DNA from: Thunnus maccoyii | Lineage: Eukaryota; Chordata; Actinopteri; Scombriformes; Scombridae | Length of the DNA: 64,000 nucleotides | Assembly: GCF_910596095.1 (NCBI RefSeq) | Contig: NC_056539.1 | Span: forward strand, 22,187,001-22,251,000 | Direction: 5' to 3' | Shown: positions 1 through 13,155 of the stretch, piece after piece | Position numbering within the stretch: position 1 is the first letter of the stretch | How the letters are laid out: every line of letters starts with the position of its first letter | The notes under the pieces: generated by a model | What the model was told of the DNA's origin: nothing | The model's database searches: none | The model's input: the letters and a program-made list of their open reading frames with translations, nothing else | Translations under genes and position numbers: made by a program

Positions 1-640
1 GCACAATTTAACTTACGTAACTGGTTATTAGTAGATGATAAACAGGTGAGTATTGATTAGGCTTTCAGGAGGACACCTACGCCGTCACTACAAGGAAGTC
101 GTCAGTTAACAGGGTCACTTGTTAAACTGAAACACCAGTGTATTAGGCTATATGAAGTTACACTTACTAACTGCAGTTAAAACTAACAGTCTAATAACAA
201 CCCTGCAATAATGAGCGTTTTCTGTTTAAAAAACAAAAACAAAACTGTTTTGCAGAGCTGTTGATTCAGCTGTATGGTCATTAAGGTGGTGCTGTAGAGT
301 TTTTAAAGGTAAAGCTGCAACTAGTCCCAGTTTCAAGATATTCAAGCGCTTGTATCATAACATGCACAGCAACACAGCGAGTGGCACCATTGAAGGCAGT
401 GAAATTTCGCTTTAAGTTCAAGCTCAAGTTCCAATTAGAGTATGAACTAAACATTTACAATCATTTAAAAAGGAGAGAGATAACTACGCATACACACATT
501 ATATTGCACAGTTTGTGCCTCCCATGTATCGGCATACATTCGTGTCACAGAGGTAACCAACCTAACCCAGAAGGTTGTTTTAAAAATTTGAATATTTCTG
601 GTTTAGTTATACCTCTATAATAGTAAACTGATTATCTTTA

Positions 641-835
641 GGTTGTGAACTGGTGGTCTGGACAAAAAAAAGTCTTTTGAGGACGTCACCTTGGGCTTTG
701 GGAAAAATTTTCACCATTTTCTGACTTTTTATTGACCAAACGAATCGAGGAAATAATCAACAAACTAATCGATAACAAAAACAATCATTAAAATTAATCA
801 TTAACAGCCTACTCCAGTTGAAGCCTCTCATCTAT
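641..835 (+). repeat. Fragment of a dispersed teleost repeat (TTAATCG-type family)
   Basis: The order 'GTGGTCTGGACAAAA', 'GACGTCACCTTGGGCTTTGGG', 'CACCATTTTCTGAC', 'TTATTGACCAAACGA', then AATCGA-rich sequence is shared with copies at 47868-48222 (same strand) and 9670-9955, 14640-14875, 23205-24050 and 60245-60590 (opposite strand). Only the 3' half is present. I recognise it as one of the commonest short repeats in percomorph genomes. I do not assign a superfamily. Confidence 0.75.
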
Positions 836-3478
836 TGGCACATATTCAAGTCACAGGGGTAACCATTGATTTATCTAAAAAATAATTAATCAGCAATGTT
901 TGAAAAACCCAGGAGGTTGTTTAAAAACATTAAAAAAAACATTCGGTCCACTGCGAGACAAAAAAGATTTTTTATTTGTTTTTCCAAATTGTGAATCTGT
1001 TTCCTGTCCAGGTAGCTGGCAGGCTGCCATCTTTGTTTTGATGCAGAAAGAGAGGAGCAACTTGGGTAAAGGGTTAAAAATCTTTATTATGAGTCAGCAG
1101 ACAAAATATTTGTGTCATCCAGATAATTATAAGAGTTTTTGGGGGATTCTGTAGATACCTTCAGAGCAGTAGTTTTTAAACGACCTTCAGGGTTTTTCAA
1201 ACACCACTGATTAATTATGTTTTAGAGAAACTGATGATTACCTCTGTGAGCCGAGTGACTGCTAATACTCGAGAGGCACAAACTGGGGCATTCTGCAGCT
1301 AACATTAACGATTATGTTCATTATCGGTTAATTTGTTGATTATTTCATTGATCACATTGGGTTTGGATACAGACTGTTGGGTTACAGACTGTGTCACCTG
1401 TATTGTAAAGCACGTGGACAGTGACCCACTTTGTCTTTGTTGGTTCTGTATTTTTCAAATTAAACACGTTGAATAAGTAAATATCCAACAGCACACCAAT
1501 GTTTTAAACACATTCCCCCAATTTTAGAGAAAAAATATGTATTGGACCAATGAAATCAATCATATTCAACTCTTGGCTCCTGATCCTCAGCAGTCAGTTT
1601 AAATCTACAACATACAGACGCCAACAGACGCTTGTAATCTTCCCCGGTGATGCTCTGCTGAGGTTTATGGCTTCATCCCTGCGTGAGGTTGTGAGCTTCA
1701 GGATGTGCAGCAGCACCGTGACGTGATGTCCGACAGAGGATTAAACAGCCCAGTTACATATGAGAGAGGGTCCCAGTAAGTAGGTCACCAGTTCACTGTT
1801 GTTTATACTTACGGAGCGAGCAGTGTTGTAAGTTTTAATACGGCTCAGATGTTGGTATCTTAATTTGGTGTCACTTGAATTAAAGAAAAAAAAAAGATCA
1901 TAGCATATTTACAAAACAGAAATAGGTTTCTGGTAGTGATATACATAAATTATTCACAATAAATAGTGATGCATGATCTGTACACTGGTACAAATACTAT
2001 AATTTCATTGGTATCTTTTATTAAATATCTTGATGGCATTAAATGACAGATGCAGGGATCAAATATCACTTTCTATTCTCTGGGGATAGACGGATTACAG
2101 ATTTGCTATTTTGAGTTTAATTTAATTTGCAAAGACTAAAAATGTCGTCACTTTGTGCGTCCTTTGTTTACTGCAGTCTGCAGAAAGTAAAACTCTTAAA
2201 CTGCTCCGTGTTGTCGTAGTTTAGCCTTTTACCCTTTGTGTCTGTTTCGTATTTAACGATGGCACAACTGCAGCCTACGTGTCAGTGTTTGTCTTTTCAA
2301 ACTGCTCAAGTTTTATGCACAATGTTGATCACAATCTGTGAAACTAACAACATTTGTGTGTGTAAATGTGGTATTCCTGATTCTTTCAAGATACATTTGG
2401 CATTTTAGAGATGTTTTCACACAGATATTAGGGTTTATTTCAGATTATTAATTTGCAGTAATATACACACAATAGAGAGTTACCTTAACGGTGATACTGT
2501 TATTATTATTGGCTACGTGTAGTGATAGTACATTATTGTGAGTTACCCCCATCATTCCCACTGCTGCAGTGAAATAGCAGGACTTAACTGGGCATTGCGC
2601 TGCTGGATAAATCTTCAGGACAACATCTGTGGTGGTGTTTTTGTTATTATGGTCTAAATACATCTGAGACAATCACACTGGTTAGTTTCATCAGTTTGAC
2701 ATCAGGCTGACGTAGTGATGGGTATTGATATTGATTTCCTGAATTGATTCAATTCCAATCACAAGGTCCTGATTCAATATCGATTCAGTTTGGGATATTT
2801 CAGTTACAAAGCCAATTTTGCTTGGACATGAAAGAGATTCTCAGAGACCTAATACTGTAAATTGTACAAAGAACCTTCTAACCAGGTGCATTATTAAAAT
2901 GCACCTGGACAGTTACATTAATGTACTTTTTATTTAACATGACAAACACACTGCAGCAGTTGACACAGTATAGTTCAACTCTACAGTCAATGAGTATTGA
3001 GTGCTTTCATTTAGGGCAGTGTATAAACAACAACTTAAGATTTTAAATGGAATCACCAGGCAGCCAGTGTAAATAAAGTGGTTACAAACGTAATCTAAAA
3101 AGTTTTGGCGGTGCCTGCAGTGGAGCAGCAGCTGTCATGTTCAACAAGATCTCACATGGCCAGATCTTGCGCAACGAGATCTACAGGTTTTGTTTTTTGT
3201 TTGCAGGATGAATCGTAGCTCCACAAAGATGCGGAAGTCAACTTCTTTGTTAAGTTGGATGCTCCAAATAGCTACATTTATTGTAATGTGAAATAACTTA
3301 AATGTTTTCCTGTCACATTACAGTTCATCTGCAAAAATGTTTGTACAACTGACAGTGCATCCATCTACCTAACTGTCAATCATATCTACATAAGTACTGG
3401 TTTTCTTTCTCAAAATGTTCTTGTCCTTTAAATAAGTTCTGAGGGCACCAACAGTCATCCTTTAAATATGTTCACATG

Positions 3479-3620
3479 TGGCCGTTCTGGTGGCTGAGTG
3501 GTTAAGATTCATACCGTTTATTTGCAACATCACTGCTCTGATGGAGACCTTTTTGTTACGTGTCATCTTCCTCGCTTTCACTCTTTGTTTCCCTTCTGTC
3601 CATAAAGGCTAAAATACTCC
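3479..3620 (+). mobile_element. Degenerate tRNA-derived SINE
   Basis: An RNA polymerase III A-box-like stretch, TGGCTGAGTGG at 3491-3501 followed by TTAAG, resembles tRNA-Ser/Leu. It is followed by a pyrimidine-rich body (ACCTTTTTGTTACGTGTCATC and onward) and the tail ATAAAGGCTAAAAT. That tail resembles the 'ATAAAGGCAAAAA' tail of a widespread fish SINE. The B box is decayed and I see no target duplication, so this is an old copy. Confidence 0.6.
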
Positions 3621-3886
3621 AGAACAATTTTAAAAAATATCATCATATCACATCAGTTTGAATATCTATTAAAATATTTAGTTAAGATTATTGTAGTACT
3701 TGGTTTCGCACGTATCTGCCGTCTCTAGCTGTTAATAGATGTTCAGAGGTCAATGAAATAAGTTAATTCTGAGTAATCAGAATCTGCACAACAGAATTTA
3801 ATGATCAATGACACAGAAGAGACGTTCCCTGTCAAAGACTTGATGAAGTTGTTTTTAATTTATGACATCTCATTCTTACTGCATAG

Positions 3887-6800
3887 GTTGAAGAGACCTT
3901 GGATAATGATTCAAACCACTCAGATGAAGACATTCCCACAATGACGCGGCGACCGCTGCCCCGTGGCCGGGCAAGGAAGAGAGCCATCGCTGTCGAGGAC
4001 AGAGAAGCGGGTAACAGTTTTGCAATAAGCAGCTTCCACTCAGAGGTCAAAGCACAATGTGTGTTACTCTCAGAGATGCTTCTTCTGTGTTTGAAAATGT
4101 TTTCCTGAATCTGAATTCCTTACACTGTTCCCTGCTGTTGTTTCTGTGTCTAGATTTGTCCTTCAAGACTCCGATCAGGCCGATCATGCGTCATGAGCAC
4201 ATCCTGTCAGAGATTAACTCGGTGACTCCTCGTAACTCAACAGCCAGAAACATCTACACGCCCATCGTGCGTTTCCTCACACCCAGCAAAGAGAGTGAGT
4301 AGAGGCAGCTGTCCTGGGGGTCAAAAGACTTTGAACAGTCTTAACATACATGAATTGAAAACCTCAAGAAGTCACCAACATCTCTTCCAGACATTTCATG
4401 TACGTTTTATGTTGTGGTACATTAAAAATCCAATCCAAAAGACACTTTCACTGCTTTACTGTCTGTGCTGTTCTTCTTTTCTTATGACAAAAGTGCCTCG
4501 TAGAGTAAACTCACTAACCAACCACAGCATCAATGTACCAACATCTCTGGTGGCTTGTGGCAAATTCCCATCATGAGTGCATGAAATGGAAAGAACAATG
4601 TGATCTTCTTGAGCTGCTCGTCAGGCGTTAATGTGGCAAGTTGACAGTTGGTATTTATTTTATTGGGAGACGATCCAGTATGAGTCATTCCTAAGAGTGT
4701 AACAATTCTCCAAATCCACGGTTTGGTTTAGACTTTGACTTTTGTGCCACAGTTGGGTGTTTGTGTCTCACTTTCAGTCTCGGTTTCAGAACCGTCACAC
4801 CCCTCGTTATTCCCCTCTGAAAGAGTCAGAAACAACGTTCACACTATAAAGCTCTTCAGTAAATGAGTCTCACTCATTGTTTTGGTTTTTACTTCATGTG
4901 AGAAGCTTCAAAGTGCATCCATGTTGTTGTACGGTGCAGCTTTGTAGAAAAATCAATTGTATGCGTGAGCTTCCATCATAATGACAAAATTTTCATGTAT
5001 CATATAAAATTCATCTTTCTTTCTTTTATTGGATTTATGTTCTTTTCTTTAATTGTTAAGCAGCTTTTCATTAAAGGAAATCTCAACATTATGGGGAAGA
5101 ATGAATTATGGGAATCTGACATCAGAGATAAACAGACTTGTGTCGTTTACAATCTCAATCTTGTTTTTGTTTTCTATCCAGACGTGAAACGTGCAGGTAC
5201 AGGAAACAACGTGTTGATGAGCCCAGAACAAGGTGTGTTTGGTTACGGCTCCATTGACCTTCTGGCTGGAGACGAGGACGAAGACGTCTTCAGTCCGTAA
5301 GTTTAACACTCACTTTGTTTTTATAATAGCAACAAGCTTCAGTGTCCTCTACTGTTCATCTAACTTCATCCCAGATATTCTAGTTTTTCATAATCTGGCA
5401 AAGTAAGTTACAGACGTTAAAGTCCTGATTTCTGTATAACCAGTGTCGAAGCTTATCACCAGTTCCCTGTGATTCTTTCTCTTCTTAATGGCTCCATTTT
5501 CTTTTCCAGCTTCACCTTCATCAAGAACATACCGTCACAGTCCCAACATTCCCAACCCAGACTCAGAGATATTCCCCCCAAGACCAGGAGCACTCCAGAG
5601 GCCACACTGGTGCTCGATCTGGTGAGTTCAGTCCTCTGGATCTTCTCACTCGCTGCACAGAGACGAAACATTTTAGATACACAAATAACTATAATGGACT
5701 TTGATGAAGCAGTTTTATATCAAGGTCCAATTACGAGCTTCTTTCCTGAACCCGATCAAAGATACGATTCGGTTTGATTGTCATCATGTGACTTAAACTA
5801 TGGAACTTGGTTCATGCTGTTGAACTTGAGTTTGTATCTACAGGCACTTTTTAAAATGTATAATGCATAATGACTTCTATTAATAACAAGATTCATAATA
5901 ATAAAATATAAAATATGAACAGTGACAGTCTATTAGCAAAGTATGGATAATTATTGTGATTGGTAGGATGAGTGGCCTCAGACAGGTAGAACGTTTTTGA
6001 TGCTGGTAGAAGTGATAAATAATCTAAATGATTTGATGATTAATAAATAAAATCACATTATAAAGGGAACTGTAGTGATGTGGATGTAAACCAAAACCAG
6101 AGAGACTGAAAATGCACAAACAGCAGCTGAATCTGCTCCAACAGATGACGTTCAACCACAGAGGTTGAAATTGTTTTTATCTGTCTTAAATCTTGGCTTT
6201 TAGGCCTAGTTCACACATACACAGGTATATGTGAATATGTAGCTTTTTCTATCCGTTTTGACCTTTCATCCACACGTAAACTGCGCTTTAGGTCACTGAA
6301 AACAGACCTTAACAAAAACTCCTCCCAGTGTGAAGATTTTCAGAAACTCTGTTTCAGTGTTGACGTGTAGAAAAGGAAACCTGAGCTTTTGGCTTGTGGT
6401 GTCAGACTGTCTGTGTACACCGTTATCTCCTTTGTTTACATAATGGACACGGCCAAAATAGTGCTGGTTGTAACCTTGCTAGCAGGACTTTTTATATGTT
6501 GAAACATAAATGTAAAGTTACTGTTCCACTATATGGAGGAACAGATGTGTCAGAAAGCATTACGGAGGTCACTGCTACACTGCTGGCAGCCTGACAGAAA
6601 TACCTTTTTTTCAGGCTCCTGATTGGCCAACATGGCTTTAGGGTTATATCATCACCTGTTAGTTTAGCGTTCTCTTGACCGCACTTCAGTTGTGTTTGTT
6701 TTTTTTTTTTCATTTTTCATCTGGACAGAGATTTTTTTAAAACAGTGCTTGTGTGGGCGTTTTTTTTGTTTGTTTGTTTTGTTTTGATAATGAAAGGAGG

Positions 6801-9800
6801 AAAAACTCAGGTTCAGATTTTTTTTGTTTGTTTTTTTTTGCTCTTATTTCTATACCTGAGATACCTGTTAGTAGTACATGTTACCCTGTCACATTGTGAA
6901 ACAGGAGTTTGAGAACATAAAGATCTTTTATTGATTATCAATTTTACAAAAGGAAAAATGTTCAATGTGCATCTGTTTTGGTTGGAGAGATAACTCGTGT
7001 TAACTGGTCAGGATGTAACCAGGACGGGTGAAGAAAACATTGGTCGTCATATTACAGTTGCTGTTTACTGTTTTAATGTGGTCAGTTTAACCAGAGACTG
7101 TGTCCTGTCACTATTACACCATAATGACAAGGCAGCACTGAAATAGACTTAAGAATGAGATGGAGGACAACAGTGGAAATAAACCATTTGGTTTTATTCT
7201 GATTTAATCCTCAATGGTTGTACCTACTGCTGTGCAGAGTTATTGTGTTTTAATCATTAAATAAAAATCAATCAATTCCTGCGTTTCCAGGAGGAAACCC
7301 TGATGTTCAGCTCTCTGAACGTGATCGAGGATGCAGAGTTCACCTTCCACACAGCTTTCCAGGACCATCAGTACAAGGTGAGATTTCACTGCCTGCTGCA
7401 GTTCACAAACAAAACTGAACAGATAAATGCAGATGAAGAACTGAGTGAAAGCGAGATGGAAGAATCACATCTGTGTGGAATGTGGAGAAATACAAAAACT
7501 AACAACAGCATCATCTGCAACACGCTGTCATTTGTTTTATTTGGTTGTCAGTTGAAATGAATCAATGATTAAATGTAGTTTAGCATGTTAAGCTCAGTAA
7601 TTTCAAATAGTTTGTTTCAGTACTAAAAGGTGAGCAGGGACCAATTTCAGAAATCCTCAGTGGGACGTTACTGTATTGATTATCAACCACTGAACAGCAG
7701 CGCATATTTTCATGGCGTACCAAAATGAATTGGAAATGGTTTCTGTCTAGAGGAGAATAAATTGACTTCTAAATTCAATGTTTTCCTTGGAAAATGGTCG
7801 ATAGTCACAAATTATGTTTGATTTGTAGTTATTGAGCTAAACTGTGCAAATCCTCTGATAGTTTAGAAGTGTCACAGCTGAATGTAACACAAGAGAGTCT
7901 CTTTAGTATTGTAGCATGTTAATGTAAACTCGCTCTAACAGCTGTGATATTAAGTTGTGTCCTCCAGCCAAAGACACAGAAAAGAGACGTTTTTAGATTC
8001 AAAAACCTGCAAAGGCGGCAAAGCAAAGACTAAATAAAGTATTTTTTTCCACAAGAGTTCTAGATGATTGAATAGCAACTGAGGAGAAAATGGAGAATAT
8101 GTGTTTAATTTAATCATTCCTGCTCCTCTGTTATCAACAGGTGTACATGGTCCTACGTCCACATGTGAGGGAGTTTCTGCAGGCGATGGCGAAAGTCTAT
8201 GAGGTACGTGGAAACCAAGAAGCTTATCTGATTTAAAATGAGTGTGTCTGGTTGTTTATTGGTGCAAATCATGCCACAGTCTCACTTTGTTTTCAGTGAT
8301 GATCATCAAGTAATGTTTTTTTCTGCTAAAATGGAACTGAAAAACATTGAAGGCTGGTCTGATACACTGTTCTGTCTCTATAAACACTCCACTCACACCT
8401 CCCACTTTATTTATCTCCTATTTATCTTATTTTTATCTCTGCAGAAATGATAAACGTGTCTCCACCGGTTATATATGTGAAAATAAATTAAACTAAATGT
8501 GTTCGTGGTGTCCTGAAGCTCCTTCAGTTCTGGTTTGTATGCAATCGGCTCCAGCTGCTGTTTGTGTTCTGTTCCAGCTGTTTGTTTACACATGTGCAAA
8601 GAAGGAATACGCTGAGAAGATACTCGACGTCCTCGACCCGCAGAGGAAACTGTTTCGGTGAGATTCTGCTTCCACTTGTGTTTCATAAACTCTTTGTTTG
8701 ACCGTAGAGACGTTCACTCCGTCAGATACTGTTAACGTGCTGCTGAACTGTTTAATATCCGTTTGTGGATTTATCTGATTGTCATCCAGAGTGAATTACA
8801 GTTCATGTTGTATGGTGAGGACGACAGAAATGAGTGTCTCCACCTGATTCAGATAATAAATGTTACATAAAAGAAAGTGTTTTGATGTGTTGCTATTGCA
8901 GAAATCAGCAGTAGATACTGACACACTTGGCTTAAAGCAACAAGTGTGTATATTTTAACAAACGTCTTCTCTTCAGGCATCGTCTGTATCAGGACGACTG
9001 CGCCTGCGTCCTCGGCCACTACATCAAAGATCTCAGCAACCTCGGGAGGGATCTCGCCAAGACGGTGGTTCTGGACAACACACCTCACACCTACCCGTAC
9101 CACGTAAGCACCGCAGAGATACGAGTTTAAGCTCCAAGTTTAAAATCTGAAAGTCTTCATAGAGATGCACTCATTTTATTGCCGTCCATGACTGCTAACA
9201 TCCACTAACCTCTCAGATATTAATGAGATGGTTTTAATTAGTCTTTAATTAAAATTCCTCCATATTAGTTCTCTGACAGTTGTATCATCACACAACAGTG
9301 AAAACACACAAAACAGTTTGTATTAAGCTAAGAGGTTTTTTTTGTTTTTTCAGCTGATGAACACGATTCCCATCAAGAGCTGGTCCGGGGAGTCGGAGGA
9401 CAGAGAACTGCACAAGCTCATCCCTTACATGGAGAAACTGTCTGCAGCGGTACGTCTGTCATATATTCACCTTCTGTGTTTATTCCACAGATGTTTCACA
9501 CAAGAGTCGCAGAAATCTGTTTCTGTATCCTCAAATCCCCCCCATACGCACAGATGAGAAGCTCTTCTCCTCTAATCACATCCTCTGCCTTTCATGTTCA
9601 TCATAGTTCATTAATAAAAACGTGTGATCCAGTTAATTACCTGATGCTCAATCATTATAAATTGAACTGATGAGTAGTTTCTCGATCTTTTAGTCTATAA
9701 AATGTCACCACAATTTCTCAGAGCCCAAGATGACGTCTTGTTTGTCAAAAACAACAGTTAAACAGTTAAAAACTTGAATATTATGATAAGATATTCAATC

Positions 9801-10184
9801 TACAATGAGAAAAAAGCTGAAAAAAAGCAGAAAATAGTCACATTTGAGAAGCTGGAACAGAGAATGTTTGTTATTTTTACTTGAAAAATGACTGAAACAG
9901 TTAATTATCATAATTGTTGGAGATTCATATTTTGTTGATCAGTTAATAGTTGGTCTTCCAGTAGAAATCGTATCGTATGTCGATGTTACAGGTTTGTTTA
10001 CTTGGCGGTTTGAATAGGTGAATAAATCAGCTGGTTATCTGCAGCAGCATCTGTTCTGCCGTCTTTCCTCCTCCGGTTTCAGCGCGCTGTCTGAATATCT
10101 CCTGTTGTGTTTTTTCAGGAGGATTTTCGGGAGGTGCTGAAGAAGAGGAAGGATCACTTCCACAGGCTGCTGTCAGAGGACTGA
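3887..10184 (+). CDS. CTD small phosphatase-like protein (CTDSPL2-like, SCP family), N-terminus not found
   Basis: Ten coding exons are joined in frame by GT-AG introns: 3887-4010, 4154-4294, 5182-5296, 5510-5621, 7291-7377, 8141-8203, 8578-8657, 8977-9103, 9354-9449, 10119-10184 (stop TGA). This gives 336 residues. The first exon is entered in phase 0, so at least one 5' exon is missing. The N-terminal half is low complexity, with Thr-Pro sites and an acidic stretch. The C-terminal half is an FCP/SCP-type HAD phosphatase domain, expected to remove phosphate from Ser/Thr of nuclear proteins. The segment FIKNIP...KTRSTPE before the domain resembles CTDSPL2. Catalytic landmarks, numbered in this partial protein: nucleophile D163 in VLDLEETL, T219 in VYTCAKK, K258 in YIKDLS, D274-N275 in VLDNTP. 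The second Asp of the usual DxDxT is Glu165 here. The motif is split by the 5622-7290 intron. Fish nomenclature has a ctdspl3, which may be this gene; I leave the symbol open. Confidence 0.87.
6204..6380. repeat. Dispersed repeat fragment in phosphatase intron
   Basis: The stretch from 'GTTCACACATACACAGG' through 'GTGTTGACGTGTAGAAAAGG' resembles a common fish miniature transposon that starts with GTTCACAC. I could not find a matching inverted end downstream, so the right boundary is uncertain. T- and TTTG-rich runs follow at 6690-6840. Confidence 0.4.
9670..9955 (-). repeat. Dispersed teleost repeat, TTAATCG-type family
   Basis: Read on the minus strand this matches the copy at 47868-48222 in order. 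Landmarks on the plus strand are 'TAGTCTATAAAATGTCA', 'GAGCCCAAGATGACGTC', 'AAGATATTCAATCTACAATG', 'GAAGCTGGAACAGAGAATG' and 'GTTAATTATCATAATTG'. It lies in the last intron of the phosphatase gene. Confidence 0.75.
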
Positions 10185-10566
10185 TACGACTCTCCAAACC
10201 TTCCATTTTAACTACTTTACTTGACTTTCACAGCTCATGTTTGCATTTCTTTTTGCTTTTGGCTGAAAGCAGAATCTCGCTGGAATTTGTTAACCTGAAG
10301 CCTGTTGCGTCGTGGTGGACCTGCACGCCTCCCATGTCTCCCTGATGACTTTAAAGAACGGCAGACTGGTATTTCAAACATGCCGGTCCCTCATCACCAA
10401 AACCCCCCTTTTTTTCCCCAAAACACATTCCACAAGGCAATAAAGCCAGTGTATGTGTTTACAAAACTTTAAATATGTTGTAAATAGTCATAATTTTTTA
10501 ATTTATTCATTATATTGCTAATCAACTGCTGTTAACCCTGTATATTTTAGATATGCTTTTTTATGC

Positions 10567-10572
10567 AATAAA
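10567..10572 (+). terminator. Poly(A) signal of the phosphatase gene
   Basis: AATAAA lies 383 bases after the stop codon and is followed within 50 bases by a GT-rich stretch (TCTGTCTGTCATGTTGG), as expected of a cleavage site. An earlier AATAAA at 10439-10444 could give a shorter 3' UTR. Confidence 0.7.
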
Positions 10573-11668
10573 ATTACCCTGATAAAGGGAATATAAACGC
10601 TTCTGTCTGTCATGTTGGTTTTCCTCACAGTGATGTTAAATTAAGTGTTATTATAATAATAATAATAGATCTGCATCTCTCAACATGTGAGGTGTGATTT
10701 AACATGAATCTGCTCCAGATTGATGCAGATCAGACTGTAGGATGTTAAAACAGACGGCTGTTAATATTCAGTGAAGTTACAGTCAAACGATCTTTTCACT
10801 GTTCTGTGTCAAAATAATTAAATGATTCATGTTCTGTTGAACCTCCAAACAACCAATCAGACTCCCTGAATGACAGTTTGGCAGCTGCGAGTGTTTCATC
10901 AGTCATAAATATAAATTGGGGTTTTGTTATGTTTTTTTCTTCTGTGGCTCCACAACAGTCAGTGCTACATACTGGCCTCTTTTATTTCCTAAAAAAATTT
11001 CTCTTCCTGCTACTGGAGAAAAAAAAAACCCTCATCACTTCCTGTGCAGCAGGAAAGAGCCACCAGAAAGTGAAGTTTCAGAGGAGCAAATGGAAAAGAT
11101 GTGTTGAAATAGAAAGAGGTGGGATCAGTGTTACAGCAGTCAGCGGTAGAGTTCAGTTTAACTGTGTTAATATAGAAATATGACAATCACATGAAGCTTT
11201 TAATGTGTCAGATTGTTTTATACTGGAGTCTGAAGTGCAGAAAAACGTACTTATGTTTAACTATGAAAAATAAACGTCTCCAGGTTTGGAAGGATAATAT
11301 AGAAATGTTAGTGAAAAACTTTTAGACAATGTAAAGCTAAACAACAGACCAGAGCTGCAACTAAACAGTATTTTCATTATTGATTAATCTATATATGATA
11401 TAAAGCTTAAGGGGACAAAACCTTCATATTATTTAATGTCTTTTACACTATGAAAACTAACTGTTGGTCACTTCAGCTTTTTATAGCGGTATTGAATATG
11501 TAAAATCATGTAGTACAGTTCAGTCATCACACAGTAATACTCTACTATCATCCTGCTAACAAGTATTAGCAAAGTACTGAAGTTTATTTCACTGTAATGT
11601 CCTGTTTAGATAAACGTGTGTCGGAGATGGATGTTGAATTTGAAGGTAAACTGAAAGTAAGTGCTGAC

Positions 11669-11695
11669 CCTCCTCCTCCTCCTCCTCCTCCTCCT
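11669..11695 (+). repeat. (CCT)n microsatellite
   Basis: About nine uninterrupted CCT units, then an interrupted unit (GCTCC). The apparent poly-proline reading frame across it is a by-product of the repeat. Confidence 0.9.
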
Positions 11696-12739
11696 GCTCC
11701 TCTGCTTTATTTGCTCCATATGGTGTTTGACATGGTACCCAGAAGAAAAAAAAAACTCTTGTGTGGGCGGAGGAAAAGCCTAGTATTTTGTCCGTCCTGA
11801 AATTTGATTCAGAAGTTCAGGATCCTGGAAGACAAAAAGCAAACGGAGGGGGAGGGAAGAAAGGCAGAGAAGGACGGAGAGGGTTTTTTTTTAAACTGCG
11901 AGAAGAGTAAACTCACTAAATACTCTGCAACCTCCGAGAAAAGTAAGTCCATATATACGACGCATGTTTCTAACTGACTGAAGAGCTTTAAACTTGCTGT
12001 TTTCATGGAGCTAAATTAATCCACATTGCTTCATTTCTGTGTCTCTCTCTCGGTTTAACTGCTCTTAATTGCTGCTGAATGGCCAGAAATTATCAGATTT
12101 GAGACCTGCTGCTATTTCAGAATGACTTGTGTGTCTTTACGCGCAGCTTCACGCACGGCTCGGGGCGCATTTTGGCCTCATTTGATTAATTTATCACCAA
12201 ATTAGGTATTTCCTGCAGCCCTCACTAAACCAGACAGGACCAGGTTTTGATTTGCTTTGTGGAGGAGGATTTGTTAAAACTTTTTTTCTGTTTGAAAGAG
12301 TTGCTCAGCAGCGGGTGAAGTTATTTTTCAGCGGGGAGTAGGAGCACATTGCCCCCCTACGCGCGTTTCCACCTCCACGCCAGCTCTGATAAGCAGCGAG
12401 ATTTATTCCCCTCCGACCTAAAGAGCGCGACGAGTCCTAATTGAGCTCTATACATGGTAAAGTCCTCATTTGTTTGGAGAAAGATCCTCGCCGCTGATTT
12501 TGCGTGCCGACTCTGCGCCACAGTTGGATGTGCGCCAAAAAAACTCAGAAGAAAATGCTCCAAATTCAATCTGCAGATGTTAATGAGAGCCTTTAAAAAG
12601 AAAAAAATCACCACACAGCTGAAGCGACAAAGAAAGGCGCGTGATTGGTGTTATTTTACATTACATTGATTTGGCAGACGCCTTTTGTCCAAATCCACGC
12701 ACAAAATGTGCATTTTTACGCGTTTTTATGGGAAGAAAA

Positions 12740-13155
12740 GTGGTGGAAGAAGTATTCAGATCGTTTACTCAAGTAAAAATATCAATATCTCTCTATAAAA
12801 GTACTCAATTACAAGTAAAAGTCCTGCATTCAACATGTTACTTGAGTAAATATACATAAATATTGGCAACAAAATGTTTAAAAAGCAAGAGTAGGCTAGT
12901 CATAAGAATCGCTCCTGTCAGGGTTAATTACATTAATGTATCATTGTTTAATATGCAAGCAGTATTTCAGTGTTGTAGTTGGTGGAGGTGAAACTACTTT
13001 TAAGTTTAATCTGTAACATACATCATGTTGTGTGTTTCATATGTAAAATCCAAAAAAAAAACTTGAAAATTAACTTGTAAAATAACAATGGTGAGACTCA
13101 AGTACCACAAAAGTACAGTACTGAGTAAATGTATTTAATTACTCTCAATCACTGC
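12740..13155 (+). repeat. Dispersed teleost repeat ('GTGGTGGAAGAAGTATTCAGATC' type)
   Basis: It begins GTGGTGGAAGAAGTATTC, with 'TTACTCAAGTAAAAATA', 'TACAAGTAAAAGTCCTGCATT' and 'AAAGTACAGTACTGAGTAAATG' inside, and ends with a rough inverted copy of the start near CAATCACTGCC. This is a familiar percomorph miniature element. A second, inverted and decayed copy is at about 24080-24245. Confidence 0.65.

Larger units (their letters stand above)
1..3886. other. Non-coding region upstream of the phosphatase gene
   Basis: I see no confident exon here. It holds a fragment of a dispersed teleost repeat (641-835), a weaker related fragment near 1290-1350, and a degenerate tRNA-derived SINE (3479-3620). 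Any missing 5' exon of the downstream phosphatase would lie here or further left. One candidate runs from an ATG at 1726 to a GTAAGT donor at 1756, but its phase does not fit the first clear exon. The open frame before the GTGAGT at about 46 could be the end of an exon, but nothing identifies it. Confidence 0.5.

Noticed and set aside
1-50. Possible coding exon end before the GTGAGT at the left window edge.
   Set aside because: The open stretch is only about 13 codons, no protein can be recognised, and no acceptor is in view.
3471-3580. Possible functional tRNA gene (TGGCTGAGTGG).
   Set aside because: No B box, no clover-leaf can be completed, and the downstream body and tail match a SINE.
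11597-11800. Frame with a poly-proline run.
   Set aside because: The proline run is just translation of the (CCT)n microsatellite; the flanks have no coding character.
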